This document shows, in pieces, positions 18,606 through 27,458 of a stretch of DNA of 64,000 nucleotides (its first letter is position 1; every line of letters starts with the position of its first letter). Under the pieces are notes generated by a model. It was not told the DNA's origin. It searched no databases and was given only the letters and a program-made list of their open reading frames with translations. The position numbers and the translations under genes were made by a program. The DNA comes from Catellatospora bangladeshensis. GTDB taxonomy: Bacteria > Actinomycetota > Actinomycetes > Mycobacteriales > Micromonosporaceae. The stretch covers positions 248,001 through 312,000 of the forward strand of contig NZ_BONF01000009.1 in assembly GCF_016862575.1 (NCBI RefSeq), written 5' to 3'.

Positions 18606-19457
18606 TCAGTCGAAGCCGCTGGGCACCGATGCGGCGGTGAACACCCGCCGCATCGGCTTCGGGTCCGTGCCGTGCCGCCCCCACTCGCGCGGGTAGCCCA
18701 GCGACACCTCCTCGAAGCGCACCCCGTCGTAGTGCGTGGTGCGCGGGATGTGCAGGTGGCCGTAGACGGCGACGGCGGCGTGGAACCGGACGTGCCAGTC
18801 GGCGGTGCGCTCGGTGCCGCACCACTGCGCGAACTCCGGATACCACATGATCTCGGTGGGCTGGCGGACCAGCGGCCAGTGGCTGACCAGCACCGTGGGC
18901 AGGGCGGGGTCGAGAGCGGCGAGGCGCTGCTCGGTCTCGGCCAGCCGGGCCCAGCACCACGACTCGCGGTCCGGGAACGGGTCGGGGTGCAGCAGCATCT
19001 CGTCCCGGCAGACCACGCCCGCCGCGTACGCCTTGGCCAGCGACTCCTCCTTGGTGCTGGTGCCGGGCGCGCGGAACGAGTAGTCGTACAGCTGGAACAG
19101 GGGCGCGATCACGGCGGGACCGCCCTGCCCCTGCCAGACCGGATACTCGTCCTCCGGGGTGACCACGCCGATGTCACGGCACATCCGCACCAGCTCGGCG
19201 TAGCGCGCCACGCCGCGCAGCTGGACCGGGTCCGACGGCGGCGTCCACAGCTCGTGGTTGCCCGGCACCCAGATCACGTTCGCGAAGCGGGAGCGCAGCA
19301 GCCGCAGCGTCGCCTCGACGTCGGCGAACTGGTCGCCCACGTCCCCGGCGACGATCAGCCAGTCCCCGTCCGACTCCGGCCACAGCCCGTCCACGACCCG
19401 CTTGTTCTCCGCGTAGGACACATGTAGGTCACTGACCGCGAGCAGAGATGTCGTCAC
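18606..19457 (-). CDS. Calcineurin-like metallophosphoesterase
   Basis: A 283-residue cytoplasmic phosphoesterase with the complete di-metal motif set: SDLHVSY (DxH), AGDVGDQ (GDxxD), GNHELW (GNHE), VSHWPL and YGHLHIPR (GHxH). Substrates in this family range from cyclic nucleotides to phosphoproteins, and the sequence does not tell which. GTG 19457 was chosen because AAAGGA lies 8 nt upstream. It converges with the aminotransferase gene with 4 nt between the stops, and the AraC gene lies upstream behind a large palindrome. Confidence 0.88.
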   Translation of the reverse strand: MTTSLLAVSDLHVSYAENKRVVDGLWPESDGDWLIVAGDVGDQFADVEATLRLLRSRFANVIWVPGNHELWTPPSDPVQLRGVARYAELVRMCRDIGVVTPEDEYPVWQGQGGPAVIAPLFQLYDYSFRAPGTSTKEESLAKAYAAGVVCRDEMLLHPDPFPDRESWCWARLAETEQRLAALDPALPTVLVSHWPLVRQPTEIMWYPEFAQWCGTERTADWHVRFHAAVAVYGHLHIPRTTHYDGVRFEEVSLGYPREWGRHGTDPKPMRRVFTAASVPSGFD

Positions 19458-19484
19458 CGTCCGAATCCTTTCAGGACCGGCCCA

Positions 19485-19542
19485 AGGAAAGGAAGGGCAC
19501 CTTCTTAACGGACGTCCGTTAAGAAGGTGCCCTTCCTTTCCT
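19485..19542. repeat. 58-bp perfect palindrome
   Basis: The arms 19485-19513 and 19514-19542 are exact reverse complements with no spacer (centre GGAC/GTCC). The arm begins AGGAAAGGAAGGGCACCTTC. The element holds the stop codon and the last ~13 codons of the AraC gene and ends 27 nt before the phosphoesterase start. A perfect cruciform of this size is consistent with a mobile intergenic repeat that can act as a terminator. I recall similar AAGGAAGGGC repeats in Micromonosporaceae but cannot verify this here. Confidence 0.85.
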
Positions 19543-20485
19543 CCTGCCCGGTGCGGCGCAGGGCGGCGGGGCCGATCCCGTGCCGGGCCGTGAAGCAGCG
19601 CGTCAGGTGGGCGTGGTCGGTGAACCCGCACGCCGCGGCGACCTCCGCCAGTCCGAGGTCGGTGCGCTGGACCAGGCCGCGCGCGATGCCGACCCGGGTC
19701 TCGATCGCCAGCTCGCGCAGGCCGGTGCCCTCCGCGGCCAGGGCGCGCTGCAGGCTGCGGGACGAGGTCGCCAGGCGCGCCGCGACCGCCTCCAGCCGCC
19801 AGGAGCGGGCCGGATCGGCGGCGATCATGTCACGAACGACCGCCGCCGGCGACTGCGGAGATGGCGGTCCGCCGAGGTCGAGCTCCCAACCGGCGAGCCT
19901 TGACCCAGCCGCGGACGCGACACCTGCCGGCGTCGCGGCGGCCGGCCGGGTGCCGCCGGTGCGCATGAGCTTCGCGGTGGGGAGCCGGACGCTGCCGGAC
20001 AGCAGGAGCGTGACCTTCGGGCGGCGGCCGGTGCAGGCGCCGACGAGCACCTCGTGGACGGCGGCCGTGAACAGGCTCTCTGCGGGGTTCGGCGGGTGTC
20101 CGAGCAGGGCTCGATGCGTGACGGTGAGCAGATCGCCGTCCAGGCGCAGCTCGGTCGTGTGGCCCACGTGGTAGCGCAGCTGGATCGAGGGCAGCAGCGC
20201 CAGCAGCTCGGGCAGTGCGCCACGGTCGATCATCTCGGCGACGTCGCCCTCGCGTGGGCGGTCGAGCAGATGCCCGGCGGCGCCCGTCAACGCGGGCCAG
20301 CCATGTCCGGCCAGCTCGGCGAGCAGCCGGTGGTGCAGGCGTTCCGGCACCGGCGCCCCGGTCGCCTGGAGCCGGGCGACCTCCTCGGCGGTCGCGCCGG
20401 GGCCGTGGCGGCGTACGCCGAGCAGCGCGGCGCGGGCCAGGTGCGGGTGCACGGTGCGCTCGTGCCCGGGGACCCGCAGCTGCAT
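19505..20485 (-). CDS. AraC-family transcriptional regulator
   Basis: A 326-residue regulator. The N-terminal ~200 residues form an AraC-binding-type (OruR/ArgR-like) sensory domain with GALPELLALLPSIQLRYHVGHTTELRLDGD. The C-terminus has two AraC helix-turn-helix motifs (RSWRLEAVAARLATSSRSLQRALAAEG and LGLAEVAAACGFTDHAHLTRCFTARHGIGPAALRR). The final ~13 residues (GQEERKGTFLTDVR) are encoded by the 58-bp palindrome and replace whatever the original end was. ATG 20485 is 49 nt from the divergent SDR gene, its likely target. Confidence 0.87.
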   Translation of the reverse strand: MQLRVPGHERTVHPHLARAALLGVRRHGPGATAEEVARLQATGAPVPERLHHRLLAELAGHGWPALTGAAGHLLDRPREGDVAEMIDRGALPELLALLPSIQLRYHVGHTTELRLDGDLLTVTHRALLGHPPNPAESLFTAAVHEVLVGACTGRRPKVTLLLSGSVRLPTAKLMRTGGTRPAAATPAGVASAAGSRLAGWELDLGGPPSPQSPAAVVRDMIAADPARSWRLEAVAARLATSSRSLQRALAAEGTGLRELAIETRVGIARGLVQRTDLGLAEVAAACGFTDHAHLTRCFTARHGIGPAALRRTGQEERKGTFLTDVR

Positions 20486-20534
20486 GGCGGAATCGTACAA
20501 GCCGACCGGCGCCCTCCCCGGACAGTCTTGCCGC

Positions 20535-21275
20535 ATGGACTTCCACGGAACACGCGCACTGGTCACCGGCGGCACCAGCGGCATCGGCGCCGCACTGGTC
20601 CGGCAGCTCGCCGAGCGGGGCGCGCTGGTCGCGACGTGCGGGCGCGACGAGGGCCGCCTCGCGGAGACGACCGGCCGTGCCGGGGTGACCGGCTGGGTCG
20701 CCGACCTGTCCGGCCCGGCGGGCAACGCCGAGCTGGTCGCGCGGGCCGCCGAGGCGCTCGGCGGGCTCGACGTCGTGGTCGCGAACGCCGCCGTGCAGCA
20801 CCAGCAGTCGTTCACCGGCGGCTGGTCCACCGCGGACAGCGCCGCGGTGCTGGCCGAGCTGCACACCAACCTCGCCGGGCCGATCGCGCTGGCGGGCGCG
20901 GCCGGACCGCACCTGCGCCGGTCCCGCGGGGTGTTCACCGCGCTCACGTCCGCCCTGGCCTACTCACCGAAGAAGGGCGCGCCCGTGTACTGCGCCACCA
21001 AGGCCGGGCTGGCGGTGTTCCTGCGGGCGCTGCGCTACCAGTGGGAGGACGAGGCGGCCGGGGTGTGCGTGCAGGAGGCGCTGATGCCGCTGGTCGCCAC
21101 GCCGATGACGGCGGGCCGCAACGACGGCGCGATGAGCCCCGACGACGCCGCCCGGCAGATCATCGCCGGGATCGCGCGCCGGGTGCCGGTGGTCGCGGTG
21201 GGCAGGGCACGGCCGTTCCGGGTCGTCCGGCGGCTCGTGCCCGGGGTCGCCGACGCGATGCTGCGCGACGGCTGA
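20535..21275 (+). CDS. Short-chain dehydrogenase/reductase
   Basis: A 246-residue NAD(P)-dependent oxidoreductase of the classical SDR family. The cofactor motif is TGGTSGIGAAL (TGxxxGxG) near residue 11, NAA is the central motif, Ser in TSALAY and YCATK (YxxxK) complete the catalytic set. Arg in CGRDEG after beta-2 hints at NADPH preference. ATG 20535 begins directly before the first strand. It is divergent from the AraC gene and followed after 6 nt by the convergent stop of the response regulator gene. The substrate is unknown. Confidence 0.88.
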   Translation: MDFHGTRALVTGGTSGIGAALVRQLAERGALVATCGRDEGRLAETTGRAGVTGWVADLSGPAGNAELVARAAEALGGLDVVVANAAVQHQQSFTGGWSTADSAAVLAELHTNLAGPIALAGAAGPHLRRSRGVFTALTSALAYSPKKGAPVYCATKAGLAVFLRALRYQWEDEAAGVCVQEALMPLVATPMTAGRNDGAMSPDDAARQIIAGIARRVPVVAVGRARPFRVVRRLVPGVADAMLRDG

Positions 21276-21281
21276 CCGCGT

Positions 21282-21935
21282 TCACCGGGCGGTGAAGCCG
21301 CTCCGGTAGGCCCACACCACGGCCTGGGTGCGGTCGCGTACGCCGAGCTTGCCGAGCACGCTCTTGATGTGGGACTTCACCGTCTCCAGCGAGATGTACA
21401 TCGCCTCGGCGATCTCCGCGTTGGACTTGCCCGCGGCCAGAGCGTCCAGCACCTGCGCCTCGCGGTCGGTGAGCCGGGCCGCGGCCGCCGCCGTGCCGCC
21501 GGTGCGGGCCAGCCGGGTGGCCGCCTCGCGCAGCAGCCGCCGGGTCACCGCCGGGGCCAGCAGCGCGTGCCCGGCCGCGACGGTGCGGACACCGGCGACC
21601 AGCTCCTCCGGGGTGGCGCGTTTCAGCAGGAAACCGTCCACCCCGGCGGCGATCGCGGCGTCGACGACCTCGTCGTGGTCGAACGTGGTCAGCATCAGCA
21701 CCCGGGGACGCGGCGGGGGCCAGGAGACGATCTCGCGACCGGCCGAGGTCCCGTCGTGTACGGGCATGCGTACGTCCATCACCACCACGTCGGGGCGGGA
21801 CGCGCGGGCCGCCGCGACCGCCTCGCCCCCGTCGGCGGCCTCGCCGACGACCTCGATACCGGGCTCGGCCGCCAGCAGCGCGCGCAGCCCGCCCCGCACC
21901 ATGGCGTCGTCGTCGGCGAGCAGCACCCGGATCAC
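21282..21935 (-). CDS. NarL/FixJ-family response regulator
   Basis: A 217-residue regulator: receiver domain with the acidic pocket DDD (8-10), phospho-acceptor Asp54 (VVMDVRMP), Thr in LTTFD and Lys in FLLKRA; then a LuxR-type helix-turn-helix (LTDREAQVLDALAAGKSNAEIAEAMYISLETVKSHIKSVLGKLGVRDR). The start overlaps the histidine kinase stop by 4 nt (ATGA), so the two are translationally coupled and form a cognate pair. Confidence 0.92.
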   Translation of the reverse strand: MIRVLLADDDAMVRGGLRALLAAEPGIEVVGEAADGGEAVAAARASRPDVVVMDVRMPVHDGTSAGREIVSWPPPRPRVLMLTTFDHDEVVDAAIAAGVDGFLLKRATPEELVAGVRTVAAGHALLAPAVTRRLLREAATRLARTGGTAAAAARLTDREAQVLDALAAGKSNAEIAEAMYISLETVKSHIKSVLGKLGVRDRTQAVVWAYRSGFTAR

Positions 21936-23110
21936 GGCCGCACCGCCACGGCGGCGGGCAGCGCGGCCCGCACCCGGAAGCGGCCGCCGACCGGCCCCGC
22001 CTCGAACGAGCCGCCCTCCAGGCGCGCCCGCTCGTGCATGTTGATCAGGCCGCGCCCCGGGACCGGCGCGGACATCGGCGGCACCTCGTTGCCCACCTCC
22101 AGCACCACGGTGTCCGCGAGCTGCGTGACCTCCACGGTCACCGGGCCGTTCCTGCTGTGCCGCAGCGCGTTGGTGACGGCCTCCTGGGCGATGCGGTAGA
22201 GGGCGCGCTCGGCGCTCGGGGACAGGGCCACGTCGGCGGGCTTCAGCACCACCTCGCGCCCGGCCGCGCGGACCCGGTCGGCGAGTTCCGCAAGGCCGGT
22301 CAGGGCCGGTGCGGGCCCGTCCGCGCGGCTGACCGCGGGCTCGCCGCCGGGCGACGATGCCGAATCGGGGTGCAGCACCCGCAGCAGGCGGTCCAGCTCA
22401 CCGAGCGCGTCACGGCCCACCGTCTCGACGTGCGCCAGCGCCTGCTCCGCGAACTGCGGGTTCTCGGCGAACACGCGCCTGCCGACGCCGGCCTGCATGA
22501 CCATCACGTTGACGGCGTGCCCGAGCGCGTCGTGCAGCTCCTCGGCCAGGCGGCGGCGCTCCCGGGCGACGACGCGCTCGGCGGCCTCCGTACGCTCCCG
22601 GGCCAGCGCGAGCACCCGCAGGTGCGCGGCCTCGGCGGCGGCCCGGCGGCTGCGCGCGGCGTCCCCGGCGACCGTCGAGACCAGGAAGCACATGGCGATG
22701 CCGAAGTAATCCAGCGTGCCGACCGCGCCCCGGTCGGCGACGGCGAACCCGGCCACCGACAGGCACGTCAGCAGCACCGCCACCGCGCGGCGGCCCCAGT
22801 GCTCGCCCAGCGAGAAGCAGGTGAACAGGGCGATCCAGGCGGGCCACTGCACCGTCATCACGGGGTAGCCCAGCACCGCCGCGAGCGGCACCATCGCGCC
22901 GGTGGCGGCGAGCACCGGCAGCGGCGCGGTCCGCCGCAGCGCCAGGGCGAGCGGGGCGACCCCGCTCAGCGCCGCCCCCACCACGTCGACGGGCCGGTAG
23001 GGCGGCCCCACCGGCAGCAGCAGCGCGGCCGTGACCGAGACCGCGGACAGGCCGGCGGCCAGCCACAGGTCGGCCACCGGCACGCGCCGCAGCGCTTCGG
23101 GCAGTCGCAT
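21932..23110 (-). CDS. Sensor histidine kinase, NarX-like (HisKA_3)
   Basis: A 392-residue membrane kinase. About five hydrophobic helices fill residues 10-150 without a large extracellular loop, so the signal may be sensed in the membrane. The dimerisation motif is RRRLAEELHDALGHAVNVMVMQ with the phospho-accepting His, and the ATPase domain shows EAVTNALRHS (N box) and a GRGLINM G box. ATG 23110 is chosen because CAGGA lies 8 nt upstream; ATG 23119 would overlap it. It partners the regulator at 21282. Confidence 0.9.
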   Translation of the reverse strand: MRLPEALRRVPVADLWLAAGLSAVSVTAALLLPVGPPYRPVDVVGAALSGVAPLALALRRTAPLPVLAATGAMVPLAAVLGYPVMTVQWPAWIALFTCFSLGEHWGRRAVAVLLTCLSVAGFAVADRGAVGTLDYFGIAMCFLVSTVAGDAARSRRAAAEAAHLRVLALARERTEAAERVVARERRRLAEELHDALGHAVNVMVMQAGVGRRVFAENPQFAEQALAHVETVGRDALGELDRLLRVLHPDSASSPGGEPAVSRADGPAPALTGLAELADRVRAAGREVVLKPADVALSPSAERALYRIAQEAVTNALRHSRNGPVTVEVTQLADTVVLEVGNEVPPMSAPVPGRGLINMHERARLEGGSFEAGPVGGRFRVRAALPAAVAVRP

Positions 23111-23267
23111 GGCCGCCATCCTGCCCGACCGGCCGCACCGGGCGGCAGGCGTACGACCGGAAACCCCTCGCGTGAGGGAGACCGGATCCCTGTCGCGAGT
23201 GGAGACCCGGGCACGCCGGGCTGCCTACGCTCAGGCCGACCGGACGGCCGAGCACAAAGGACTCCTC

Positions 23268-23981
23268 ATGGTGACGACCAGCCTGCCCACCGAACGCCCC
23301 AGGTCACGCGGCCGCGCGGCCGGATTCTGGTGGCTGGCGCTCACGGCGGTGGCCATCGCGGCCTTCGCGCCGCTGCCGTACCTCAGCACCTCGCTGCGCG
23401 GGCTCGCGGCGCAGGACGACGCGTTCGCCGCGAGCTACGCCGCGCTGCCGGGCTGGGCGCAGGCGGCCTTCTACGTCCACATCGTCTGCGGCGGGATCGC
23501 GCTGGCGCTGTCCCCGCTGCAGCTGGCCGCGCGGATCCGGACCCGGCTCCCCCGGCTGCACCGGGTCAACGGGCGGATCGTGGCGCTCTCGATCCTGCCG
23601 GCCGGGCTGGGTGGCCTGGTGCTGGCCCCGTCGAACCAGGCCGGCCTCATCGGCACGGCCGGGTTCGGGCTGCTCGCGGTGCTGTGGATCGGGTTCGTGG
23701 GCGCCGCGGTCCGGGCCGCCCGGCGGCGGCACTTCGCCGCCCACCGGCGCTGGGCGGTGCGCACGTTCGCGATGACGTACGCGGCGGTGACGCTGCGGCT
23801 GTGGCTGGGCGTGCTGACCCCGGTGCTGGCCGGGTTCGGGATGGACCCCGAGGCGGCGTTCGAGCTGGCGTACCACCTGGTGCCGTTCCTGTGCTGGGTG
23901 CCCAACCTGCTGCTCGCCGAATGGCTCCTGCGCCGCCCGACGGTGCCGGTGGTCAGCCGGACAGGCGGCGCAGGCGCTTGA
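23268..23981 (+). CDS. DUF2306-type integral membrane protein
   Basis: A 237-residue protein with about six membrane helices (WWLALTAVAIAAFAPLPYL, AAFYVHIVCGGIALALSPLQL, LSILPAGLGGLVLAP, GLLAVLWIGFVGAAV and two more). The motif LPRLHRVNGRIVA and the AHRRWAVRTFAMTYAAVTLRLWLGVL block are typical of DUF2306. The role is unknown. ATG 23268 has AAAGGA 7 nt upstream, and a TACGCT box at 23226-23231 is a likely -10. The divergent two-component system 158 nt away is a plausible regulator. The C-terminus overlaps the next, convergent gene by 29 nt. Confidence 0.78.
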   Translation: MVTTSLPTERPRSRGRAAGFWWLALTAVAIAAFAPLPYLSTSLRGLAAQDDAFAASYAALPGWAQAAFYVHIVCGGIALALSPLQLAARIRTRLPRLHRVNGRIVALSILPAGLGGLVLAPSNQAGLIGTAGFGLLAVLWIGFVGAAVRAARRRHFAAHRRWAVRTFAMTYAAVTLRLWLGVLTPVLAGFGMDPEAAFELAYHLVPFLCWVPNLLLAEWLLRRPTVPVVSRTGGAGA

Positions 23982-24615
23982 GGAAGGTGTCCCGGGCGGT
24001 GTCCTCGAGCAGGTCGGCGCCCTCGGCGCTGACCAGCTCGATCTCGGCCAGCTGCAGGTCCAGTTCGGCCTGGATCGCGGGGTGGGCCAGCTCCCAGGCG
24101 AGCGCGTCCACCTCGGGCGGGCGGCGGCGCGGCCAGGCCCGGTCGCCCGCGGCGTGCACGGCGGCGGTGTCGAAGCCGCGCCAGCCGGTCCAGGTCGCGA
24201 ACTCGACGCAGCCGTGCAGGTAGCACTCGGCGGCGTAGAAGGCGGCCAGCGCGGCGTTGCCGGGCATGTCGGTGGGGTCGTCGCGGCGGCGGTCGGCGAA
24301 GTTGGGGCTCAGGTAGAAGCAGCCGACCGCGTGGGCGAGCTCCGGTTCGGCGGTGGCGTCCCCGGACAGCCCGCGCCAGACCATGTCCAGGGCGGGCCGC
24401 CAGTCGGTGGCGTACGCGGCGCGCTCCCGCGCGGGCAGGCTCTCGTGCTCGTGCAGCAGCCGCTCGGCGACGACCGCGGCGTACGCGGCGCGCTGCAGCC
24501 GGGCCAGGTGCTCCAGCAGGGAGCGCACGGTCGCCCGGACGTCGAGGAAGTGCTTGAGCCCCAGCTGGTCCAGGTGCTCGCGGACGACCTCGTCGTGAAT
24601 GGCATCGCGTACCAC
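23953..24615 (-). CDS. Hypothetical protein
   Basis: A 220-residue soluble, mainly helical protein that I do not recognise. Distinct stretches are LLEHLARLQRAAYAAVVAERLLHEHE, FYLSPNFADRRRDDPTDMPGN and FYAAECYLHGCVEFATWTGWRGFD. The abundance of aromatic, His and Cys residues in the middle could suggest a ligand pocket, but no motif is clear. GTG 24615 was chosen; the sequence just upstream (AATACACAT, CATAAT) is unusually AT-rich for this region and may hold the promoter. It is divergent from the TPR-like gene. Confidence 0.65.
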   Translation of the reverse strand: MVRDAIHDEVVREHLDQLGLKHFLDVRATVRSLLEHLARLQRAAYAAVVAERLLHEHESLPARERAAYATDWRPALDMVWRGLSGDATAEPELAHAVGCFYLSPNFADRRRDDPTDMPGNAALAAFYAAECYLHGCVEFATWTGWRGFDTAAVHAAGDRAWPRRRPPEVDALAWELAHPAIQAELDLQLAEIELVSAEGADLLEDTARDTFLKRLRRLSG

Positions 24616-24729
24616 ATGTGTATTATGCCCTGATTTTCGAATAGCGGCCGCGAAACCGGTCCACGCTCGGCGGCCGGGCACGAATACCGAAAAGGATGAT
24701 CACCAGCGGCCGGACGGCTCTCTACGATC

Positions 24730-25713
24730 ATGGCCGTGCCCGCGGATCTGGACCTCTCCCCGCTGCTGGTCGGTGTCGGCCTGCTCGTCTTCGGCCTCTA
24801 TCTCAACCGGAACGCCATCCGCGAACGCCGCCTCACCCGGCGCCTGCGCCGCATCACCCGCCGCGCCGACAGGCTGTTCGCGCGTGAGGACGCCGTGGCG
24901 GCCACGCGGCTGCGGCAGGACACGGCCCGGCTGCGCCGCCGCACCGCGGACGCCGTGCTGCCCTCGCTCGCCGAGGCGCTGCTGTGGCACGCCGACGAGC
25001 ACGGTACGGCCGGGCGGATGAGGTCCGCGCTGGCCTACGCCGAGGAGGCCGCGGCCACAGCCGACCGTTACGCCGAGCGCGACCCCGGCGCAGCCGTCCG
25101 GCCCAACCTGACGCTCGGCCGCATGCTGGCCGTGCTGGACGACGACCGGGCCGCGCTGCCGCGGCTGCGGCAGGCCCACGCCTACGCGCGCCTGGACCCC
25201 GACCGCGATCCGGCCACCGACATCCAGCGGGTGCTCGTCGCCGCGAACCTGAGCCTGGTGCTGCGCCGCGCCGGCGCCGTGGACGAGGCCGTGCAGCTGG
25301 CCCGCTGGGCCGTCACCGTCGACCGTGGCCTGGACCACCGGGATCTGCCCGCGTTCACCGGGGCCGGCACGGCCTACGCGCACCTCGCCCTCGCGCTGGC
25401 TCTCGCCGACGCCGGGCAGGACGGCCGCGCCGCCGCCGAGGAGTCCCGGCAGGTGTGGCAGACGCTGATCGAGACCGGCGCATTCGCCGAGGACGAGACG
25501 GACGGGCCTGCCTACGCGCGCTACGCGCTGGCTTACACGCTGCGCCCGTTCGACCCCGCCGCTGCCGCGGCGCACGCCCGCGCCGCCGCCGTCGCGGCCG
25601 AGCGGCTGCACGCCCGGACGCCCGCCCGCTACGCCCGTCTCCTCACCCAGGCGCAGGCGCTGGTGCGCAGCCTCAGCGCGCCCGCTGGTACTCCTCCCAG
25701 GTCACCTTCGTGA
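24730..25713 (+). CDS. Membrane-anchored TPR-like protein
   Basis: A 327-residue protein with one N-terminal membrane helix (LSPLLVGVGLLVFGLYLN), a basic linker, and then a series of Ala/Arg-rich helical pairs that look like degenerate tetratricopeptide repeats (RMRSALAYAEEAAATADRYAE, GAVDEAVQLARWAVTVDRGL, DAAAAAAHARAAAVAAERLHA-like blocks). The helical part should lie in the cytoplasm. A TACGAT box at 24723-24728 is so close to ATG 24730 that a leaderless start at GTG 24736 is possible. The 3' end overlaps the convergent peptidase gene by 41 nt. Confidence 0.68.
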   Translation: MAVPADLDLSPLLVGVGLLVFGLYLNRNAIRERRLTRRLRRITRRADRLFAREDAVAATRLRQDTARLRRRTADAVLPSLAEALLWHADEHGTAGRMRSALAYAEEAAATADRYAERDPGAAVRPNLTLGRMLAVLDDDRAALPRLRQAHAYARLDPDRDPATDIQRVLVAANLSLVLRRAGAVDEAVQLARWAVTVDRGLDHRDLPAFTGAGTAYAHLALALALADAGQDGRAAAEESRQVWQTLIETGAFAEDETDGPAYARYALAYTLRPFDPAAAAAHARAAAVAAERLHARTPARYARLLTQAQALVRSLSAPAGTPPRSPS

Positions 25714-26494
25714 CCTGCGGGCCGTCGTCGGGGCCCCGATTGGCCAGGCCGTTCATGCCCAGGTAATAGTCGCCGGCCTGGTTGCGGGCGGGGGTCGACA
25801 GATCGGTGTCGGCGAGCGCGACCGCGTGGATGTGGTACGGCCAGTTGCCCTGCGACGGGGTACGCAGCCAGGCGGCGAAGCCGACCTCGCGCAGCCGCCG
25901 CACCGACGCCGTGCGCTGCGTGCTGGTCAGCCCGGTCACCGCGAGGTCCAGCGCGCCGCCGCCGTCGTGCGTGCCGGCCGACGTCGGGTCCTCCCCCGGG
26001 CTGTAGGAGCCCTGGGTGATGGTGAACTGCCGGCCGAGCAGCCGTTCGGCCTCCAGCAGCATCGCCTTGGTCCGGGCGTTGACCGGCACGCCGCGCCAGG
26101 TCGACACCGTGCCCGGGGACAGCACCCGGGTCAGCGTGAACCGGCCCTCGCCGAGCAGCCGCAGCGAGGTGGGGCCGGGCAGGCCGGTGGCGTCCAGGCC
26201 GGTGTAGCCGAGCGAGCGCTGCCAGGCGGCGTACGCGTCGATGGTCCGGGTGCCGAAGTGGCCGTCGGCGTACGCCGCGGCCAGCAGGCCCTTCGCCTGC
26301 AATGCCTGCTCGACGAGCAGCACGCTGTCGCGGCTGCCGGGGGTGATCGCGGAGTCGGCCCGGCGCGGGTCGATCTGCGCGGCCTTGACCACGGCCTCCA
26401 TGTCGGCCGTGGGCAGCGCGGCGGCGGGTGTCGCGGCCAGCGCGGACCCCGCGGCGGCGAGCCCCGCCACGATGAGGCTTCTTCTGGTGGGCAT
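25673..26494 (-). CDS. Secreted M15-like peptidase with peptidoglycan-binding domain
   Basis: A 273-residue exported protein. The N-terminus is a twin-arginine-type signal (MPTRRSLIVAGLAAAGSALA, cleavage near TPAAA). Residues 55-115 resemble a PG_binding_1 domain (LLVEQALQAKGLLAAAYADGHFGTRTIDAYAAWQ). The catalytic part shows AGTHDGGGALDLAV and WPYHIHAV, matching the HxxxxxxD...HxH zinc set of M15 peptidases. It probably cleaves cell-wall peptides. ATG 26494 is chosen because GGGAG lies 5 nt upstream; the GTG at 26500 would overlap it. Confidence 0.82.
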   Translation of the reverse strand: MPTRRSLIVAGLAAAGSALAATPAAALPTADMEAVVKAAQIDPRRADSAITPGSRDSVLLVEQALQAKGLLAAAYADGHFGTRTIDAYAAWQRSLGYTGLDATGLPGPTSLRLLGEGRFTLTRVLSPGTVSTWRGVPVNARTKAMLLEAERLLGRQFTITQGSYSPGEDPTSAGTHDGGGALDLAVTGLTSTQRTASVRRLREVGFAAWLRTPSQGNWPYHIHAVALADTDLSTPARNQAGDYYLGMNGLANRGPDDGPQVTKVTWEEYQRAR

Positions 26495-26585
26495 GCGCAC
26501 TCCCGGCGGTGAGACGGCACCGGGCGGTGTCCCGGCCTGTGCGCGCGACGCTAGGCGGGCCCGCTACACCAGCGGTACACAGCGG

Positions 26586-27065
26586 CTACAGGCGCGGCTC
26601 ACCGGCGTCCTCCGGCGGGCGGGCGGGTGCGGGTCCGGCCGCTCCGGGCCGGGGCGCCCGCCTGAGCACGAGCCGCCACACGGTCCGGCCCGGCCTGCTG
26701 TAGCAGAGGAACTCGTCACACACCTGCCCGGTGATGTAGAGCCCCCAGCCGCCCGCGGCGGTGGGGTGCTCCACGGGCGCCCGGACCTCGTGCCGGAACG
26801 ATCCGTTGTCGGTCAGCTCGGAGATGACCTCGTCCCCGTCGGTCCACACCCGCATCACGCCGCCGCCGACGGTGTGCCGCAGGGTGTTCGTGACGACCTC
26901 GCTGACCGCCAGCCGCAGCCCGCGTACCCGGTCCGGCGGGAGCCCCGCCGCGAGCGCGTGGTCGCCCACGAAGTCGCGGACGGCCGCCAGCTGCGACGCG
27001 CTGCTGAAGGAGATCGTGGCCACGTCCCACGGCGGCTGCTCGAACGGGGTGCTCACCTTGCGCAC
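26586..27065 (-). CDS. RsbW-like ATP-binding anti-sigma-type kinase
   Basis: A 159-residue single-domain GHKL ATPase. The N box is RLAVSEVVTNTLRHT, the G1 box DNGSF, and the G2 segment GGWGLYI. Such proteins phosphorylate STAS antagonists or bind sigma factors; in streptomycetes many are orphan members of this class. A run of Pro/Arg/Ala residues closes the protein. GTG 27065 follows GGAGGAG closely; GTG 27056 is an alternative. It is divergent from the stressosome operon at 27459, whose STAS protein (33007) is a candidate partner. Confidence 0.85.
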   Translation of the reverse strand: MRKVSTPFEQPPWDVATISFSSASQLAAVRDFVGDHALAAGLPPDRVRGLRLAVSEVVTNTLRHTVGGGVMRVWTDGDEVISELTDNGSFRHEVRAPVEHPTAAGGWGLYITGQVCDEFLCYSRPGRTVWRLVLRRAPRPGAAGPAPARPPEDAGEPRL

Positions 27066-27458
27066 ATCTCCTCCACCCTGCCCATCGGCATCCTGGTGCG
27101 ATGTCGGGCGGACAGGCCGGCAGCGCTCGGCGGCTCTGCTCGCGATCGGGCGGGGTGCGACGGCACCTGTGGTCCGGCCCGCGCCCGGAGCATGAGCAAC
27201 ATACATGATCCGTGCCCGGTGAACGGGACGCGCCGCTGTCCGGTGCGCCCTCCGGCGGCCGGACGCGCAGTTTCCCGCCCGGCCAGGATGTCGCAGCTGC
27301 ACGGGATCACTTGGCGCCCCTGCCCGGCAGGACCGCGTCCCAAACCTGGTTGCACCGTGATCCTTGTGCCGTCACAGCCTGTGGGAGCGCTCGGCGCACG
27401 GTGTTAGAGTCGCCTACCGGTCAGGGCGACACGACGACACGGCAGAGGACACGAGAAC
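27066..27458. promoter_or_regulatory. 393-bp divergent region between the RsbW-like gene and rsbR
   Basis: No gene is seen. A TAGAGT box at 27405-27410 lies 48 nt before the rsbR ATG and is the best -10 candidate for the operon; no clear -35 accompanies it. On the minus strand TATGTT (27198-27203) may be the -10 of the RsbW-like gene. No canonical SigB-type pair (GTTT and GGGTAT) could be recognised. Confidence 0.4.
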
